The notes: generated by a model from the letters alone, not told the origin. A stretch of 64,000 nt of DNA from Marsupella aquatica (GCA_973895155.1 OZ316898.1:17422001-17486000); one strand, 5' to 3'. Counted from the first letter of the stretch, positions 25,441-39,300 are shown. Numbers and translations are program-made.

Positions 25441-25619
25441 TGATGTGAGTCGGAGGTACAGGTCTGTTGACTACGGCACTCCTCATGATGGATTGTGGTG
25501 CGATGTCGTTGATCGTTCACTGTTCTAGCGTAGGAGTAGGGATTACTGATTACGCAAAAGCCGCCGAGTGATTGTGGTGTCAATTACGGTACCGCTCCTT
25601 GCTTTGGGTTGCAGGCAGT

Positions 25620-25930
25620 TGGAGCAGAACAGAGCTCTCCCTCTGTCTCTCTCGGTCTTCCTCTCGTTTCCTGTGTTGCTCTAAATCTCTCCCTCTCTCT
25701 CTCTGTCTCTGCGTCTTTCTCTCGTTTTCTGTGTCCCTCTGTAAATCTCGTTCTCTCGTTGTGGAATTGTCTCAGCCGATTCACGGAGCAATCTTTCTTT
25801 CTGCTTTGACAATTTCTATTCGGGGATTCTATCTCGCGTAGTAGGTAATTGAGTGGTTTGGAGAAGTTTTTAGTCGTTTCTCTGTGAGTCCATGGCCTTT
25901 TTCGTTCTCGTGTAGGTGTAGGCGAACTCG
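25620..25930 (+). promoter_or_regulatory. CT-rich probable leader of the TLDc gene
   Basis: A strongly pyrimidine-rich, tct-repeated stretch on the plus strand. Such sequence is common in plant core promoters and 5'UTRs, and it lies about 2 kb upstream of the first certain TLDc exon. No TATA box or start site could be assigned. Confidence 0.35.
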
Positions 25931-26318
25931 TTGCCCTCTTTCTTTGTGGTCCTTGCCTGCTTGGTCATCCTCTATTTCTGCGTCTCTGTACAGAATTTCC
26001 TTCTCTCTCTGGTACGTTTGTCGACCGCAATCACTGCATTACGGAAGGTGACGTCCCGTTCTCTCTGTACAGACGGAAACAGGGGTTGTTTGTCAGCCTG
26101 CCGTGCAAGCCAGGGCAAGCCTACAGAGAAAGTGCTGCGAAATCTCTCGCCGGGATGCCAGTTTAGGGAAACTTCTTCGAGAAACGGGACTGGAAAATTA
26201 TGCTCTTGTGTGTACGTTCCTGCTGCTGTCCGACGACGAGGAGGACCACGAAGACTAGGACGACCATCGCACTCGAGGAGCACGTGTTGGAAAGGAGCTA
26301 TGACCGATCGCGCGCGTG

Positions 26319-26439
26319 ATGGAAGAAGCTCCGGTGCACTTTGAGGAGGCTTCGGAAGAGGAGGAGCAGGAGCGCAAAGAGAATCATCGACGCAGCGTTA
26401 CTATTGTTAGTGATCTCGAGCCCTTGAGCAGACTCGCAC
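26319..26439 (+). CDS. possible first coding exon of the TLDc gene
   Basis: ATG at 26319 opens an acidic stretch (MEEAPVHFEEASEEEEQER...) that stays open to a GTATCT donor at 26440. It ends in phase 1, while the first certain exon (27962) begins in phase 0, so at least one more exon in between would be needed and was not identified. It may instead be an upstream open frame in the leader. Confidence 0.3.
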
Positions 26440-27819
26440 GTATCTGACCTAATTGGTCTGTTAGCTGGGGGCCACCGCACCGCAGGGCACCATGGTGATG
26501 GGGTCAAGTCTTTGGGTGGGTTTTCTCCTCGGTCTATCTGCCTAATTGATTCATTTTTATTTGGATGGGTGTAGTAAAGCAATTGGATGGAATTTGTGTG
26601 GTTAGTTCTTCCTTCCTTCCTTCCTTTCCTTCCCGCAGATTTGAGGAGAATTGCAGAGGATTCGAGGGTAATTTACCGTTGTTGGGCTTCCATCTTGGAC
26701 AATAGAGTAGTTCCGACTGCCTAGCTTCCTGGCTGGCCCCAATTGTTGGATTCCCAATCGGTTGTTAGCTTGTGAGCTCTTTGAAGGGGAAGGGAAGTGA
26801 ACGAAGGTATAGGAAAACTGAACGGAAGTGGACGCAAGGGCAGGAAAGAAAGGAAGACGAAAGAACTGGAACGAACATAACAGAATTATTGTCAACTGAA
26901 GTCCCTTTGGATTGCGGTGGCCGACCGCCTGAAGCCATTTATTTTCCAACGCTTGTTCCTCTTCTTCTTCCGCCCGGGGGGAGCTAAAAAGTCGTCTAGA
27001 GTGTCACGTTGGAATGCTATCGACTTGTGTGTGACCAGAGATGTGAGGCTTTGGGTTACCATCGTGCCTTGTAAGTATCAGACACTAGCAGTGTTTGAGA
27101 TTCCTGCCGTGTGATCATGGATGCAATGGTGATGTTTACGTTTGGAAGGGAGGGAGAACAGGAGGAGGCCGGCCTGGAATTGAAGTATTCTGACTGACCT
27201 CCCGATCTTCGCATTTTTTAGATGTCAATGGCGATCTGTACGACGAGACCTCAAATGTGCAGTGTTCTTGGAAAACTCCTTCTGATTCCTATGCATGGTC
27301 AAAATAAGAGCAGACTAGCCTGGGTTGTTCGATTTACAGTTCTTGTGCTACAGAAGGTCCTGGACATGCCTTATCAGCTCCCCGTTCAGAAATGTTTCGC
27401 TTGGCAAACCAAACAACCAGAATGGCCGTGTCTAGGGTTGGTGCTGCGAAATGGAGTTTGATTTCTTTTTCCCGTGTCGATTTCTCCCCGTGTCAGATTT
27501 GTAATGCTGGTGGCAATTCCGAGGATCTTACAAAATTTAAGAACAGGTTTAGCCTGACGCAGAAGTCCATATAACATTTAGGTTTTCTGTTTTCTGAATG
27601 TCTATCGGCTACCATATACGCACGACTCTCACTCAGCTGCCGGAATGGTTTGGCCTACTCCGCACTGTAGGAAATAGGACCGCACCCAACCTTGGCCTTA
27701 TTCATTTCGTCCAAGTATGAATTTTACCAAACGAGTGAGGATGTACATACATATTTGCTGGCTTTTGCTTTGTTTTGTCTTTAGGACAACCGAACTGGTG
27801 GATTCTCTACCGAGATTCA

Positions 27820-27868
27820 TTATATATGGGTCTGTTAGTGAAGGATATATATGGGTCTGTTAGTGAAG
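27820..27868. repeat. 24-bp tandem duplication just upstream of the first certain TLDc exon
   Basis: Two consecutive copies of atatgggtctgttagtgaag lie in the presumed intron before 27962. No function is apparent. Confidence 0.75.
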
Positions 27869-27961
27869 GAACAATAGGGAACCTTAGCCAGGTGATTTTA
27901 CACTGGTATGAATTGATGATTGCGAGGTCGGATCTAACAGACTGTCTTCCTATCATGGCAG

Positions 27962-30637
27962 GAGGAGGCAAAGGGATATGTTATTGGTTTGCATGAGCAG
28001 AGAAAAGACAAGCGAAAGCGGAAGAAAGCGAGTGTCGTGAAGGAAAAATCGGAAGAGGAATATGTTGGGCCAGATACATCTTCTTTGACAGCTTTTCTTG
28101 CATCTTTACTTTCACTATCTGAACCCACTGCTACTCACAAAGACGAGAAGGCAGCAGATGGCATTGATTCGGAAGAAGATACAAGTGTCTCTTCTTCCCA
28201 GAGCAACTCAGAACACGAATATGAGCAGGGGAAGTTGTTTCCTGCGGAGCCTGGTGGAGTTGAGAACGGTGACCGGGAAGCTCTACCTAGCACAAGTGGA
28301 GGAGACGGTTTGGATACTGATTGGCAGATTGTCTCGGAAAAGGATCTCATAAATTCCAGATATTTTGATTCCCCTAAGGTTCAAGTAATGCAGCAGCAAG
28401 ATGAGCTACCACAACCAAAACCACTGAAGCTACCGGAAATGTCTGAGGTGTCTTCACTATTACCAGCTGACCTGCGGAGGGCCATCTATTCATCCCTTCC
28501 AACGTTGGCTAAGGGCCGCCAATGGGTGCTTCTTTACAGGTAGTTAACGCATGGACAGCAACAGGTTGAGTTTAAACTGGACGACTGCCACTTGAAGATT
28601 TCAATCACAGTGTGATATACGACACGTAGTCGTTGATTAGATTTCACTGAAATGGGGGTTGTCATGTTGGGTGCAGTACAATGAGGCATGGCATATCTCT
28701 GCGGACTCTCTACCGAAAGGCTGGTTCAATTCCAGGTCCTTGCTTGCTGGTAAGGTCTGACACCTGCACCGTATTATAAAAGTCGGTCAATACCGCATAA
28801 CGATAAGTGCTCGACTTACATCTACAAGTTCTGCCATGTAGTCTTGAGTGGTGCGTTCCAAGTGGGGACAGAGACAATCTCTTACTGGTTTTGTGAATTT
28901 GTTTGAAATAAATTGTGGTCGTCCCTCTCTAAGCATGAACCTTTGGGGGGGCGATTCAGGTTGTCACAAGCAAATTCTTTCTTGTACCCTGTGAAAAGAA
29001 TAGTTTATGGTAGTCGTGGCCTGAATCTCAATTTGGCTAAGCATAGTGATTGAGCTATGAACGTTTTATTACCTGTCCGCTTGCGAACAGTTGAACTCCT
29101 AATATCTACCTAATATGTCAGTGGCCAGGATTAGCCTGTTTCCAAATCTGGCCTAAAGCCCTTACTTTAAGACATTGAGTGTGATTTCTGGAACGGAAGG
29201 AAAATAAGACAGAATAAGGGTCCGAACTGTGTAGGATAAATGGGGATTTCTCTTCTGAATCATTCCCTCTTGCAGGTAGTAGGGGATAGAGTAGGCGCAG
29301 TTTTTGGTGGATTATTGTCATCACCGAAACCAACACCGAAGAAAAAATATCAGGTGATTTTCTTTGTCTAGTGTTATTTTCCCTTTTTGAATATACGTTT
29401 TTGTAGTGATTAGCACTGTAGCGTTTCGGCAGTTCCCGTTTATAGCTGCGGTCGTTGTTCTTGATGAGGCGATAATCTAAGACAGTCCTAATCTTGCCTT
29501 GCTTAAGGTTTCAGGTTGTAATTTGGAAGCACACGGGCCATTAGAATATCTGTCATTCAATCAAGTTAAAAGCAGTTTATAGAGGTTGAGCTTGGTGAGT
29601 GACGAATAGTTTGCGGTTGTCGCAGGGAACAAATGACTCGTTTGTGTTCACGAATGTCGATGGAAGTCCTCAAGTTTTCCGCACTACAGGTGCCTTTTCC
29701 CTCCTTTTTGTCATGTTTTATCGTTTAATCTGCTTGTCCTGCTCATTCGGAAGTGGATTCCCATAAAACGCCGGAATTTTACTGTTGCACGCTGTGATAT
29801 TCAGTTAAAATATTGGATAAATGATGCGAACAGGTGCCAATCGATACTATGTACTTTGCACGAATGATGCAATAGCTTTTGGTGGAGGTGGCCACTTTGC
29901 CCTACATCTTGACTCGGAATTGTAAGTCTGTCGCAACCAATCGTTTGTTTACGTTCACATCAACCAACGCACTGTCGTTCAAGTATGCAGAAACGAAGGG
30001 ACCGGCATTTGTTATGTGGCTTAAATCATCACTGAAACCAATGTTCCAGTTCCTGCAAATTTCGTGATGTAACGGGTGGCTTTATGTGTTCAGGTTGTAT
30101 GGATCAAGTGCCGCATGTGAGACCTATGGAAATCTTGGTCTAGCAAACACCGAAGACTTTGTGGTAAAGAATGTAGAGGTAAAGCTACACACCTGCCTGG
30201 TCATGGTTTCTGTGGAAGCGCGAGTTAGTCGCAATCCATCCCTCTAGAACTCACATTTGTCGAAGCATTCTTCTAAGTTTCATCTCATAGTACAGATCAC
30301 GCACATTCAGTGATCGATTGGAGTTACGTTTTAGGTTCGCATGTGGTGTATTTGACATTTTTCATTGAGCCTACCAGAAGTAGTGATTTCTCCTTAAACG
30401 GCTTAGCGGTCCTTACAGAATCACGCCGAAAGGAGGTTTAAGAAATGTTCAAGTACCTGGGTAATAATTAGAAACTGTGACTTCAGACCTGTCGCCAAGA
30501 GACCCGAATGGCTAACTAATTTTGACATGATTGTCGGATGGTTCCAGGTTTGGGGTTTTGCCCATACTTCAAGATATGTGCCATTCCACGCATCGTTCAA
30601 GGAACCCGAAATCGTGCGTGGCATTTATAGCTGGTAA
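27962..30637 (+). CDS. TLDc-domain protein (OXR1-type), seven 3' exons
   Basis: Exons 27962-28539, 28677-28749, 29276-29353, 29626-29689, 29834-29921, 30094-30178 and 30548-30637 join in phase into 352 codons including the TAA at 30635. The first exon encodes a basic then acidic, serine-rich, probably disordered region. The remaining about 170 residues form a complete TLDc domain from SSLLPADLRRAIYSSLP to the end. Hallmarks are WVLLYSTMRHG, SLRTLYRKA, GDRVGAVFGG, the glycine run AFGGGGHFALHLD, S-x-x-C-x-T-x-G in the penultimate exon, and VWGF near the C-terminus. TLDc proteins are linked to oxidative-stress protection and V-ATPase binding in other eukaryotes; the substrate here is unknown. 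The N-terminus is uncertain. An AATAAA at 30945-30950 is a plausible polyadenylation signal. Confidence 0.92.
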
Positions 30638-31550
30638 CTTGGGAGATGGGAGTTCATTTAAGCACCAAGCTGTGCCTTTTGCAGATGTCATCTATTTGAA
30701 GAAGACTGGGCACGTTTGCCTTTCCGAGGATTGGTGACTCGGAAGGGGCGGGCAATTGTGGCACTCTTCCTCCCGAGTCAGGGTGGAGTCTGTATATACT
30801 TGACGGCTGTAGATATTCCCGGTTAGCTTCATAGCCCGGCGAAATTTTCTCAGTTTCAAAACATAAAGATATAAGGGAATTTGTAGCCTACCATCGTAAC
30901 GTTAAGAGTGCAATGCCACTCTCAAAACCTGTATATTCTCTGAAAATAAATACGATGGCGTCCTCTGCCCCTTCTTGACATTGGGTCTACTCAAGAGTGA
31001 ATTCATTCATTTGTTTTGACAATCTTGGTAGCATTTTGAATTTTGGGTTTCAAAACAGCCAATTCAACGTCCGCCATGATTGTTTTGAACAATTACAGTA
31101 GCCAGGACAGAATAGAAATGCTCCCTTTGATTACCTCCTATTGATAATGGCGAGAACAATTATGCTACGGCTGAGTAGATTCTTGGATTGGGCCACACCA
31201 GAATTTCTTTCGCACGATTCTGTTTCTGTGTCCGATTGCAACCAGGGTTACAACAAAAGATTTTGTAGGTGCGCTGCCCCGTGCGAATTGCCTCTAAACA
31301 GCTGTATACATGTTAAGAAACACAGTTTACCATAATCTGGATAGCGATCCTCCACTTCCGCTGCTGACACGGTATCCAAAGCAAAACATGACTACTGGTC
31401 ATTTCATTTTATGGTTGTAATTTCGATGTCTCCCATCCAATGCATTCTTCTGCGCTGGTCTCCTCTCCTCTAAATAAAAGGTAAGCAGCTGGTCCATCCT
31501 TCCTCCATGAAAATGTGATCTGCACATTGGTCGAAGAAAACGCGAGATGA
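30638..31550. other. 3'UTR and flank of the TLDc gene
   Basis: Contains a likely polyadenylation signal AATAAA at 30945-30950, then gene-free DNA. Confidence 0.5.
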
Positions 31551-31730
31551 GGATTTCACGGAATCACTTGCAACAGCAGCAGCAGAGGATTCCCATCCGA
31601 AAATTTGTGTAACATTGAGGTGAAAGTGCGATCGGAGTCTTAGGATTTCACGGAATCAATTAGCTCGAAAGCAGCAATAGCAGAGGTTTCCCATTCCGAA
31701 AATTTGTGCAACATTGAGGTGAGAATTTCC
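31551..31730. repeat. tandem duplication of about 90 bp
   Basis: Adjacent blocks beginning gatttcacggaatca (31553 and 31644) both continue with gcagag, ccgaaaatttgtg and aacattgaggtga. They lie just upstream of the LRR pseudogene. Confidence 0.8.
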
Positions 31731-31890
31731 AGTCGATATGCAGTCTCCGATGAGGCCTCACGGGTTCATTCATGCTCCACTGCAGTAGAATGTGAACTTG
31801 ACTGCGAGACACATTCCAGTAGAGTAGAATGAGGAGAGGGATGGAAGAAGTTCCTATCCCGAGGAAGAAGTTCCGAACAGGAGGACGCAC

Positions 31891-32951
31891 AGGAGCCGCA
31901 ATCTCCTAGATGAAGCATCCGATTCTCAACTCACTCTAGAATATCTCACGAATGGCGAGAATCACAACCTGAAAAGATTGGACATGAGCTACATAGACAT
32001 TGGAGCTGACAAAGCGGAACGGATTGGGGAAGCAGTGGCCTCACATCAGTCTTTGGAGGTGCTGACTAAAAAACTGGACTCGGCTCTTGATGAGGAGAAG
32101 CTCTTGTCTCCAACTAGTATGTGGCCAAAGGATAGTTTCCTCACCGTAGCATTTTTGGGGCCACAGGAACATCGGAATAGCTCTGTCGTGTCCTTGTTCA
32201 TTGCAGGTTCTTGCACCGATGGAGATCTAATGAGAGTGGTGGTCCTTCCTCAGGTAATTTTTGCGACAATACCCACATATGTCAATTGTTGTTCCAGTGG
32301 CACGGCGATGACGGCACGAGCAGGGGTGAGAGGGTGGGCCGTTTAGAGGCATTGCAGCAGAACTCTACAATTGAATCCTTGACTTTGCCTAAGTTGGTGA
32401 GGTGCGATATTCCGGATGATGAAGACAGGGATTCGTTGATGGGGAGGCGTTCACTCAGGCTGTGAAGCTTGTGCAACACAGCACGTCAATTCACAAGCTG
32501 GATCTCCAGATCAGAGAGCGCAGAGGGGGCAATACAAATGTAAACTTGGATGCATTCTACAAAGCTTTGAGTTCTAATTTCCATCAGTATTCTTCGTTTG
32601 AGAGGGCCAATCTATACTCAGATTGCGGAGACTGAATTTTCCAATTGGTTAAGAACGAAGTCAACTCTAAGGGATTTGGAGTTGGAGAGCGATTTAAAGA
32701 AAACTCCAGTGCTGACAGTGCTCTTCCGGGCCTTGGGAGAGAACAATAGTCTGCGGAGACTTAGATTGGAGGACTTTCCAGCATCAGATGATGAGGACGT
32801 CATCGAAGGATTGTTGAATTCCACAAGAGTGAACTCAACTGTACAGGAGATTGTTTTCGACACTGGATCTAAATGGGGAGAAGAAGTGAGAGAAGCATTG
32901 AAGAAAAACATTGAACAACAGGCCCAAAAGCAATCTGACGGCAAGGTCTAA
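31891..32951 (+). pseudogene. leucine-rich-repeat protein pseudogene
   Basis: Consecutive frames encode LRR-like blocks: HNLKRLDMSYIDIG (near 31958), NSTIESLTLPKL (32360s), SIHKLDLQ (32490s), STLRDLELES (32660s), NSLRRLRLEDF (32740s) and NSTVQEIVFD (32830s), ending in a Lys/Gln-rich tail at the stop 32949-32951. The pattern fits ribonuclease-inhibitor-type LRRs such as those in plant NLR-like proteins. Continuity requires frame changes near 32254-32297 (a 44-nt GT...AG stretch, very short for an intron), near 32440 and near 32598. No ATP-binding or other N-terminal domain is present, so it is a truncated, decayed copy. Confidence 0.7.
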
Positions 32952-32999
32952 GGTTTTCATTCCTTTGCTTCTTGTTCGTTTTTCGTTTCTGGAGATTCG

Positions 33000-34260
33000 G
33001 ATTGGGATCTGAAAATGAACTGAGTGAAAAGCAACAACAGCAGATCTCAACAGCCCACAACGCCACCACCCCTGCAAACCCACCTCTCTCCATGTTGTTT
33101 TAGGGACTGCAGAGCAAAGCACTGAAGATCATAGCACTAGAGAAGGAGCTGCGTAGATGAGGACCCTAGATTTCTCTGTTTTTTAGTGCGAAATGTCAAT
33201 AAGTCTGTCTATGCTAGTGCCCTTGCTTTAGGCGAGGATACTTTACTGGCAGAGGAGTGCAACTATGCTGTGGACCAATTTTTATCGGTGCTGTAAATTG
33301 AAAAGATGTGTTGATTGGAGATGAGTAGTGGAAGCGAATGGAAACATGGGCGATGTAATAACTAACTCAAAAGCAGAGGATGCGTCATATATCACCTAGC
33401 CCAAAGTAAGTGGAATGTGAACATAAGTGAGATGACTAGACAATTAAACAGTGTGGAGAGTGAGGGGTTGGGCACAAAAAGGTGCAGGGTGGCAAATTCA
33501 TTGCCATCTCATGGTTAGGAAAAATTTTAATCAGAATCCAATGGCTACGGAGGCTTCCATTAGAACAACAGTTTCGCAAAGCATGTAAACATTTCTAGAG
33601 GCCCTTGCTATTCTCATGATCTGTTGCCCGGAAGTAACCTCTTTCCGGACAATTGAACATACTGTAAATGCATGTTTGGGTAAGGGTTCTAGTCTAAACC
33701 CTGCTCTGAGAAAGTTCAGAAAATCTTCCCGGCTGTCACCGATCAGTGTTCTTCACTTTCTGGTCAGAGGGTTTCAGGCTAGTAACCCCAGAGGAGACTT
33801 GCATTATCCTATACATAAACCAACCATGAGAAAGAAAGATACCAACAGATGCATGCTACAGAAACACGTTTTAGCATGTTCTCATCTGCTTAGTGGAAAC
33901 ATGGGGCTTACTTGAAACGGGCAATATGGTAACTTGGTCAAAAGCAAAGGATGTGTTATATCTATCAGCATGCAAAAGGGACGCATGCTACAGAAGATAC
34001 ATTCAAGGCTCTTCAAATCCATACCCTGGTCAATGCATGCTACACTGTACAGAAGATAGAGCTTTAAAAAGTTTGACATGAGGAACACTGTCTGGACTGT
34101 ACCTGTTCTTCAATGCATGCTATAGAACTGTAGATAAAGATTTGAGTATTTAACATAGAGAACATGTACCCACCTGGATTGATATCTATAGAAGATAGAG
34201 CTTTCAGCATTTAACATGGAGCACATTGACCAACCTCCATTGGTATCACTGCAGGAGAAA
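33000..34260. other. gene-free stretch with weak repeats
   Basis: Contains degenerate repeats around agaagatagagcttt and catttaacat (34050-34260). No coding region was recognised. Confidence 0.45.
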
Positions 34261-34296
34261 GAAGCTTTTGAACATTTAACATGTATTAAACTTACC

Positions 34297-34698
34297 TACC
34301 TCCATTGGTATCACTGGTCAAAAGCAATGCCCTTCAAGATTGTGTAGATACTTAAATGTACATCTTTGCTGCATCTACAGTAGTGTCATAAAGGGTTGTT
34401 TTGTTGAAGTTAGTTGGGAGATTACAGTGAACTCTACCTCCATTGGTATCACTGGTCAAAAGCAACGCTCATGATTGTGTATATACTTAAATTTTTATCT
34501 TGCTGCATCTACAGTTCTGTCATAAAAGGTTGTTTTGTCGAAGGTAGTTGGGAGATTATAGTGAACTCTACCTCCATTGGGATCACTCTGGTCAAAAGCA
34601 ATGCCATTCATGGTTGTGTAAATACTTAAATTTACATATTGCTGCATCTACATATGTGAGTGAAGGGTTGTTTTGTTGAAGGTAGTTGGGAGATTTCA
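34297..34698. repeat. tandem repeat, three copies of about 135 bp
   Basis: Units start at acctccattgg near 34297, 34436 and 34570. Each contains ctggtcaaaagcaa, ttgctgcatctaca and tagttgggagatt. Copies are diverged and the array is non-coding. Confidence 0.88.
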
Positions 34699-36004
34699 TG
34701 GTAAATGCACACAGTAGAAGTGCAAACATTGGTTTGTGGCAAGGCATGTCTTTCTTCCGCTTTTTTTTCCAACCAATGTGCACTTTTTCTAAGTACATTG
34801 AGGTTGCACGAAAGAACAAATTTATAATGAAAGCCCTCTACAAGATAATTGTTTGTGATTTTTCGTGCTTATAGGTTGCACTGATGGAGTTTTGAAAAGA
34901 GTTTTTAGATTTACAAAGGACCTAAACCCTAGACTTATCATGAGTGCTGAATTCTTAAAATTTGCACTTATCTCATAGTGCAAATAAATTATAAGTGCAA
35001 CTCTATGGGGTCTTCCAGGGAGTGTGCAATTATCGAGTTCACTGCATAGCAGGGTTGGGGTCCAGGATCTAGTCATGGTTTCATTGCAGTGGAACGTAGT
35101 GCTATCCCAAAATATTAATTATTTTTAATTTCAAAAAATAAACAAGGCCAAATATATATTCTCTTGTTTTAGTTTTTAATTCTTTAAATAACGTGTATAC
35201 TCACAAGTCAATGTTTATATCAAATGTATAGGATATTCTTCAAATTTCTATTACAAATTCTTGTGACACTCTAATTAATAAGTAAATGTTTTATTAGCTG
35301 AACTAAGAAGGCACTATGATTGCTCCACTTTGACCAGTAGAGATTTCTGGTGGTCTTAAATAGTATACTTGATATTACGTGATATTTTACCTGATATCAT
35401 ATTAGAGCAGAGCTCCTGGGCGCAGACGTACGAAATTTGCAGGGAGACAAAGCCTGGAGGAGGCAGGGCTGGATATTTTATTGGGTCATTTGGTGGTACT
35501 ATGGTGTACTAATCTGATCCACACTGGTATTTAAATACTAACCGTACTGGTTTCACTCATTAACTAGTCTTGGAAATTTTAGAATATAGTAACAAAATTT
35601 AAGTTCCCGCGTGTGAAACCGTGCAACAATTCCAACTCATGTGGTCTGCAACCTTTCTTACCAGTGACAAAATGTTATTTCATGATTGTTTATGCTGTCA
35701 TGGCCCTGGCAGCTTTTGACGAGTAGAGAAACTATTTGAGTCTAGACAAATGTCTTAAAAGTTGCTTATCCACATTGGTTCATCCAAGTCGTGATCTATG
35801 CTGTCTTTTTGTGTTTGCAGTGCATATTCATGAGCTTTGCTAAATCTAGAAACATGTTGGTCCAGGGTGACCTCTGAGCAAGCCAGTGATAAACCTACTC
35901 TCAACATTAAAACATGCTCGGCAACTCTCTTTATAGTTTTGACTGAAACACTCTGTAATCCGACTCCCGGCTGAAATGAAGTCTCATAAGCGGTCGTAAG
36001 TTGA
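34699..36004. other. gene-free stretch
   Basis: AT-rich DNA with no recognised gene. The minus-strand open frame at 35755-36015 (86 aa) shows no family motif. Confidence 0.4.
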
Positions 36005-36340
36005 TGCTTATGCACAAACTAATCAGGGTGGTCTTCATAGAGTGAATCATCCTTCCTTAAAGTGATGAGTAGATTCTCATGCCTAAACCGCAGGGCGTAC
36101 TTCACAATGTGTGAAACATCTCACCCCAAAGTGGTGAGTCATTGCACATGCCCAAACTACTCAGGGCGTTCTATCCTTTTCACAAAAATAAATTGTCCTT
36201 CCTAAAAGTTGTAATTAGCCATTGATACCCAAAGTATCAGGGCATTCTTCATAATAGTGAAGTGTCATTCCCAAAAGTGGTAAGTTGCAGCTCTTGCCTA
36301 AACTGCTCAGGACATCATTCACTAAAATGAAATGATAGTT
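36005..36340. repeat. degenerate tandem repeat, about five copies of 70-77 bp
   Basis: Units share a core like tgcc(t/c)aaac..ctcagggcgt..ttcac, at about 36009, 36080, 36151, 36228 and 36297. Strongly diverged from each other, so an old array. Confidence 0.7.
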
Positions 36341-39300
36341 GGCAGTTGATTTATAATATTTTACCATATTTGCACTCAATGGAGCAATCATCACAGAAAA
36401 GTCTTAAACTTTCTCAAGACAATAATAGATTGGAGTCATCAGAGAACATGCTGGAAAATTTGAGCTTCCACAAGGGTACAACAGCTGTCCAAACAAATGC
36501 ACAAGCCTGTCGGCAGAAAACCAACATTTTACACTTGATAGGGGCACCTAGGAAAACTAACTCTGGGAGTCCTTTTAACAAATGAAACATTGTTCCCAAA
36601 GCAACTGGTCAGTGTGAATTTCGGGTGTAAAGTGAGGTAGCTCGTTGTGCAATCCATGGGGATGGGCAAACAAACCCCTTGTTGTCAAGAAACTAATCCC
36701 AATTGGGACCAGGTCTTGCGTTGAGACCCATGTTGGTGGAGAATGGTCCATCTTGGCTTAAGATTCAGTCAAGAAATGAGCAAATAATATTCTCTTGTCA
36801 AACTTTCCTACTGCCCGCAAGCCCAAGAGTGTAACTTCAGCCATGTACTGTCAGTGCCATAATACTCTTGATACCATAGTCCCACTTGTTTATGAAAACT
36901 GAAAAATCAAATTGTTTGTACGAAGCCAAGGGTTGAGATCACAATTTTTTTTAACTAAATTCCAGGTTCCTCATAAATTTGAAACAATTGCACAGATTAG
37001 GTTACTTAGGATACCATTTGAGATACCAAGTAGAATTAGTTGATACCAATGGTCAATGGCGGGGTTCTAATTTGTTCTGGTGAAAGTTGATGGTGAACCT
37101 TGCTTAGCTTCCTAAACCTTCCTGGACACCGTGGCCCTATAAGAAGCCTCTAACACGGGTTTTGGTTTGGGCAAGATAGGGGATTCAGAGAGGGCTAAGG
37201 TTCAATGGGTTAGGGACCTTCAGGGTACTTCATTTGAGAACCCCCAAAACCAACACGATTTCAATAACCGCCTCACATTCAAATGTTGTGACTGCACCAA
37301 AAGTGTGCATTGTAATTCTCAAACTCTGGTACAACTAAGTTAATCATTCTACCATCTAGAAACAGGTCAATGACTACAGTTTTTTTTAATGTTGTGGCTT
37401 TAACTTGAGACATTGGAATGCTTCAGTTTTTGGACAAACAATTCCAACTCATACAAAGTTTGAAAATAGTTTTGGTGTCACAAGTGGTATATGGGTATTT
37501 TCCATGGGACACAATGTCTGACCAAAGTTGTCATGGTGTTTTATCTGCACATGCAAGATTCTTCTCTTGAGTGGTGCAATCAACTCAATAACAGGAATTA
37601 GTCTTGTCAAGGCACCACAAGTGTAAAGACAACACTTCCCACAATTTCTGCCCTTATCACCCAAATGCATGGAGTTTGGTGCCCAAGCTGGTGAAGGGAA
37701 GGAATTGCAAATTAAAGCAAATCACCCTTCTCCTCATGAACCTTTCCATCCTTTCATTTCAGAGGTTGATGATATCAACATTGACTACAAATAAATGGAC
37801 TTGAACAGAATGAAGAGCACAAAAAACCCATTCAAGTTTATCCAAATCTACAATTAATGTTCACCACCAAGGTCTTGGCGATCAGATAGTGGTACTATGT
37901 AATTAGTGTGGGTAATTAGGTAAACACCCACAAGTGACATGGTTAAAGGGTTTACACTAGTCACATTATATGTACAACCTGTGTAAACTAGTTGTTCTCT
38001 CCAAAATAGTCTTAGTAACATTTAATTTCATCTCATTTCATTTACACAGAAATTAGAGTGGGTAGAACTGGATCATGTGAACCCCTGATTTTGACTTGAT
38101 TTGGGTGTTACCAAGAGTATTTGTGGAGAACACTGTAGTGGATTTGTCATTTCATTGCTTTCCTAGTCAGCCTTGCAACTCAATTGATTTACAAAGAAAA
38201 CTGCTTTATAGATGCTTGGTTGGATCACAACATTTGACCCCAACAATGTCATCATTCAAAACAAAGAAGAGACTACTTGAGTTAAGAAAATCCTCAGAAA
38301 GGGGTCCATTCGGGCCATAGTGGACAAATCCAACTTCTTTCAAACATCATGGTAATCTTTTTCATGATTCGTTTCACTCTACTGAAATGTATTGTTTAGT
38401 AGATTAAAGTATAAAAAACTAACACCTCACGGAACCCAAAACGGTAATTAGTTACTCAGAGAATTATGGCAAGAGACAGAATCATTGCATGTAATCCAAA
38501 TTTGATTCCAGATATCTTTGACCACTGAAAGGAGGTGAATGTAATGACGTACTAGAGTACGGTAATGACAGTAAAACGACTTATCATTTGGTCATTGCAT
38601 GTAATTATCACTAGTTCTGTGTTTCTGCCTAATTACGTACGGTAAGACATTGGTTTTTTAATTAATAAACCAATCCAATTTCACAGAGAATATTTCTGGG
38701 GTAAGTACAGTGTACCTAAAAGTGACCTAGGGTGCCGTGTCAAGCCCTTCATAATTATCTATCTACTGACATTTAAGAAAACAAATATTAAAAAATGCGT
38801 GTTAAGATTGACCTGTGCTAGCGAATATTAGCGAAGTACACACCTCCTAAAAAGTCTTCATTGCTTTTGGCGAAACTTGGTTGATTTTTCTGTCGTTCAT
38901 TAGGAAGTGCACACCTAACCAGAACCCACTAGCGAGATTGTAAGAGAAATATACTTAGTGAATCTCCAAAACTCAATTTTGTTTTTAATGGACCAAAAGT
39001 TTCGCTTTCCCATTGGTCTAGATTCACTCCCAATGGACCTTCAGGCCCACTCCGTACAAGTATGTTGTTCTGAAACATCTCACCACACAGTTCAGGTCCA
39101 ATGTGTACCCTATGGACACCATGGTTGGTCATGTGTAGTAGGCCATCGCAGTGCACAAGTGACGTAGCCCTAGCCACAATCGAGCACTCTATCGTCGTAG
39201 CACCATGGCTTCCTAGTTTTTTTTAATACAATATGGCTATTATATTCAAAATTACAATTGAACAAGTTTGTGGCGACTAGAGCACGCAAGCACCTTCATG

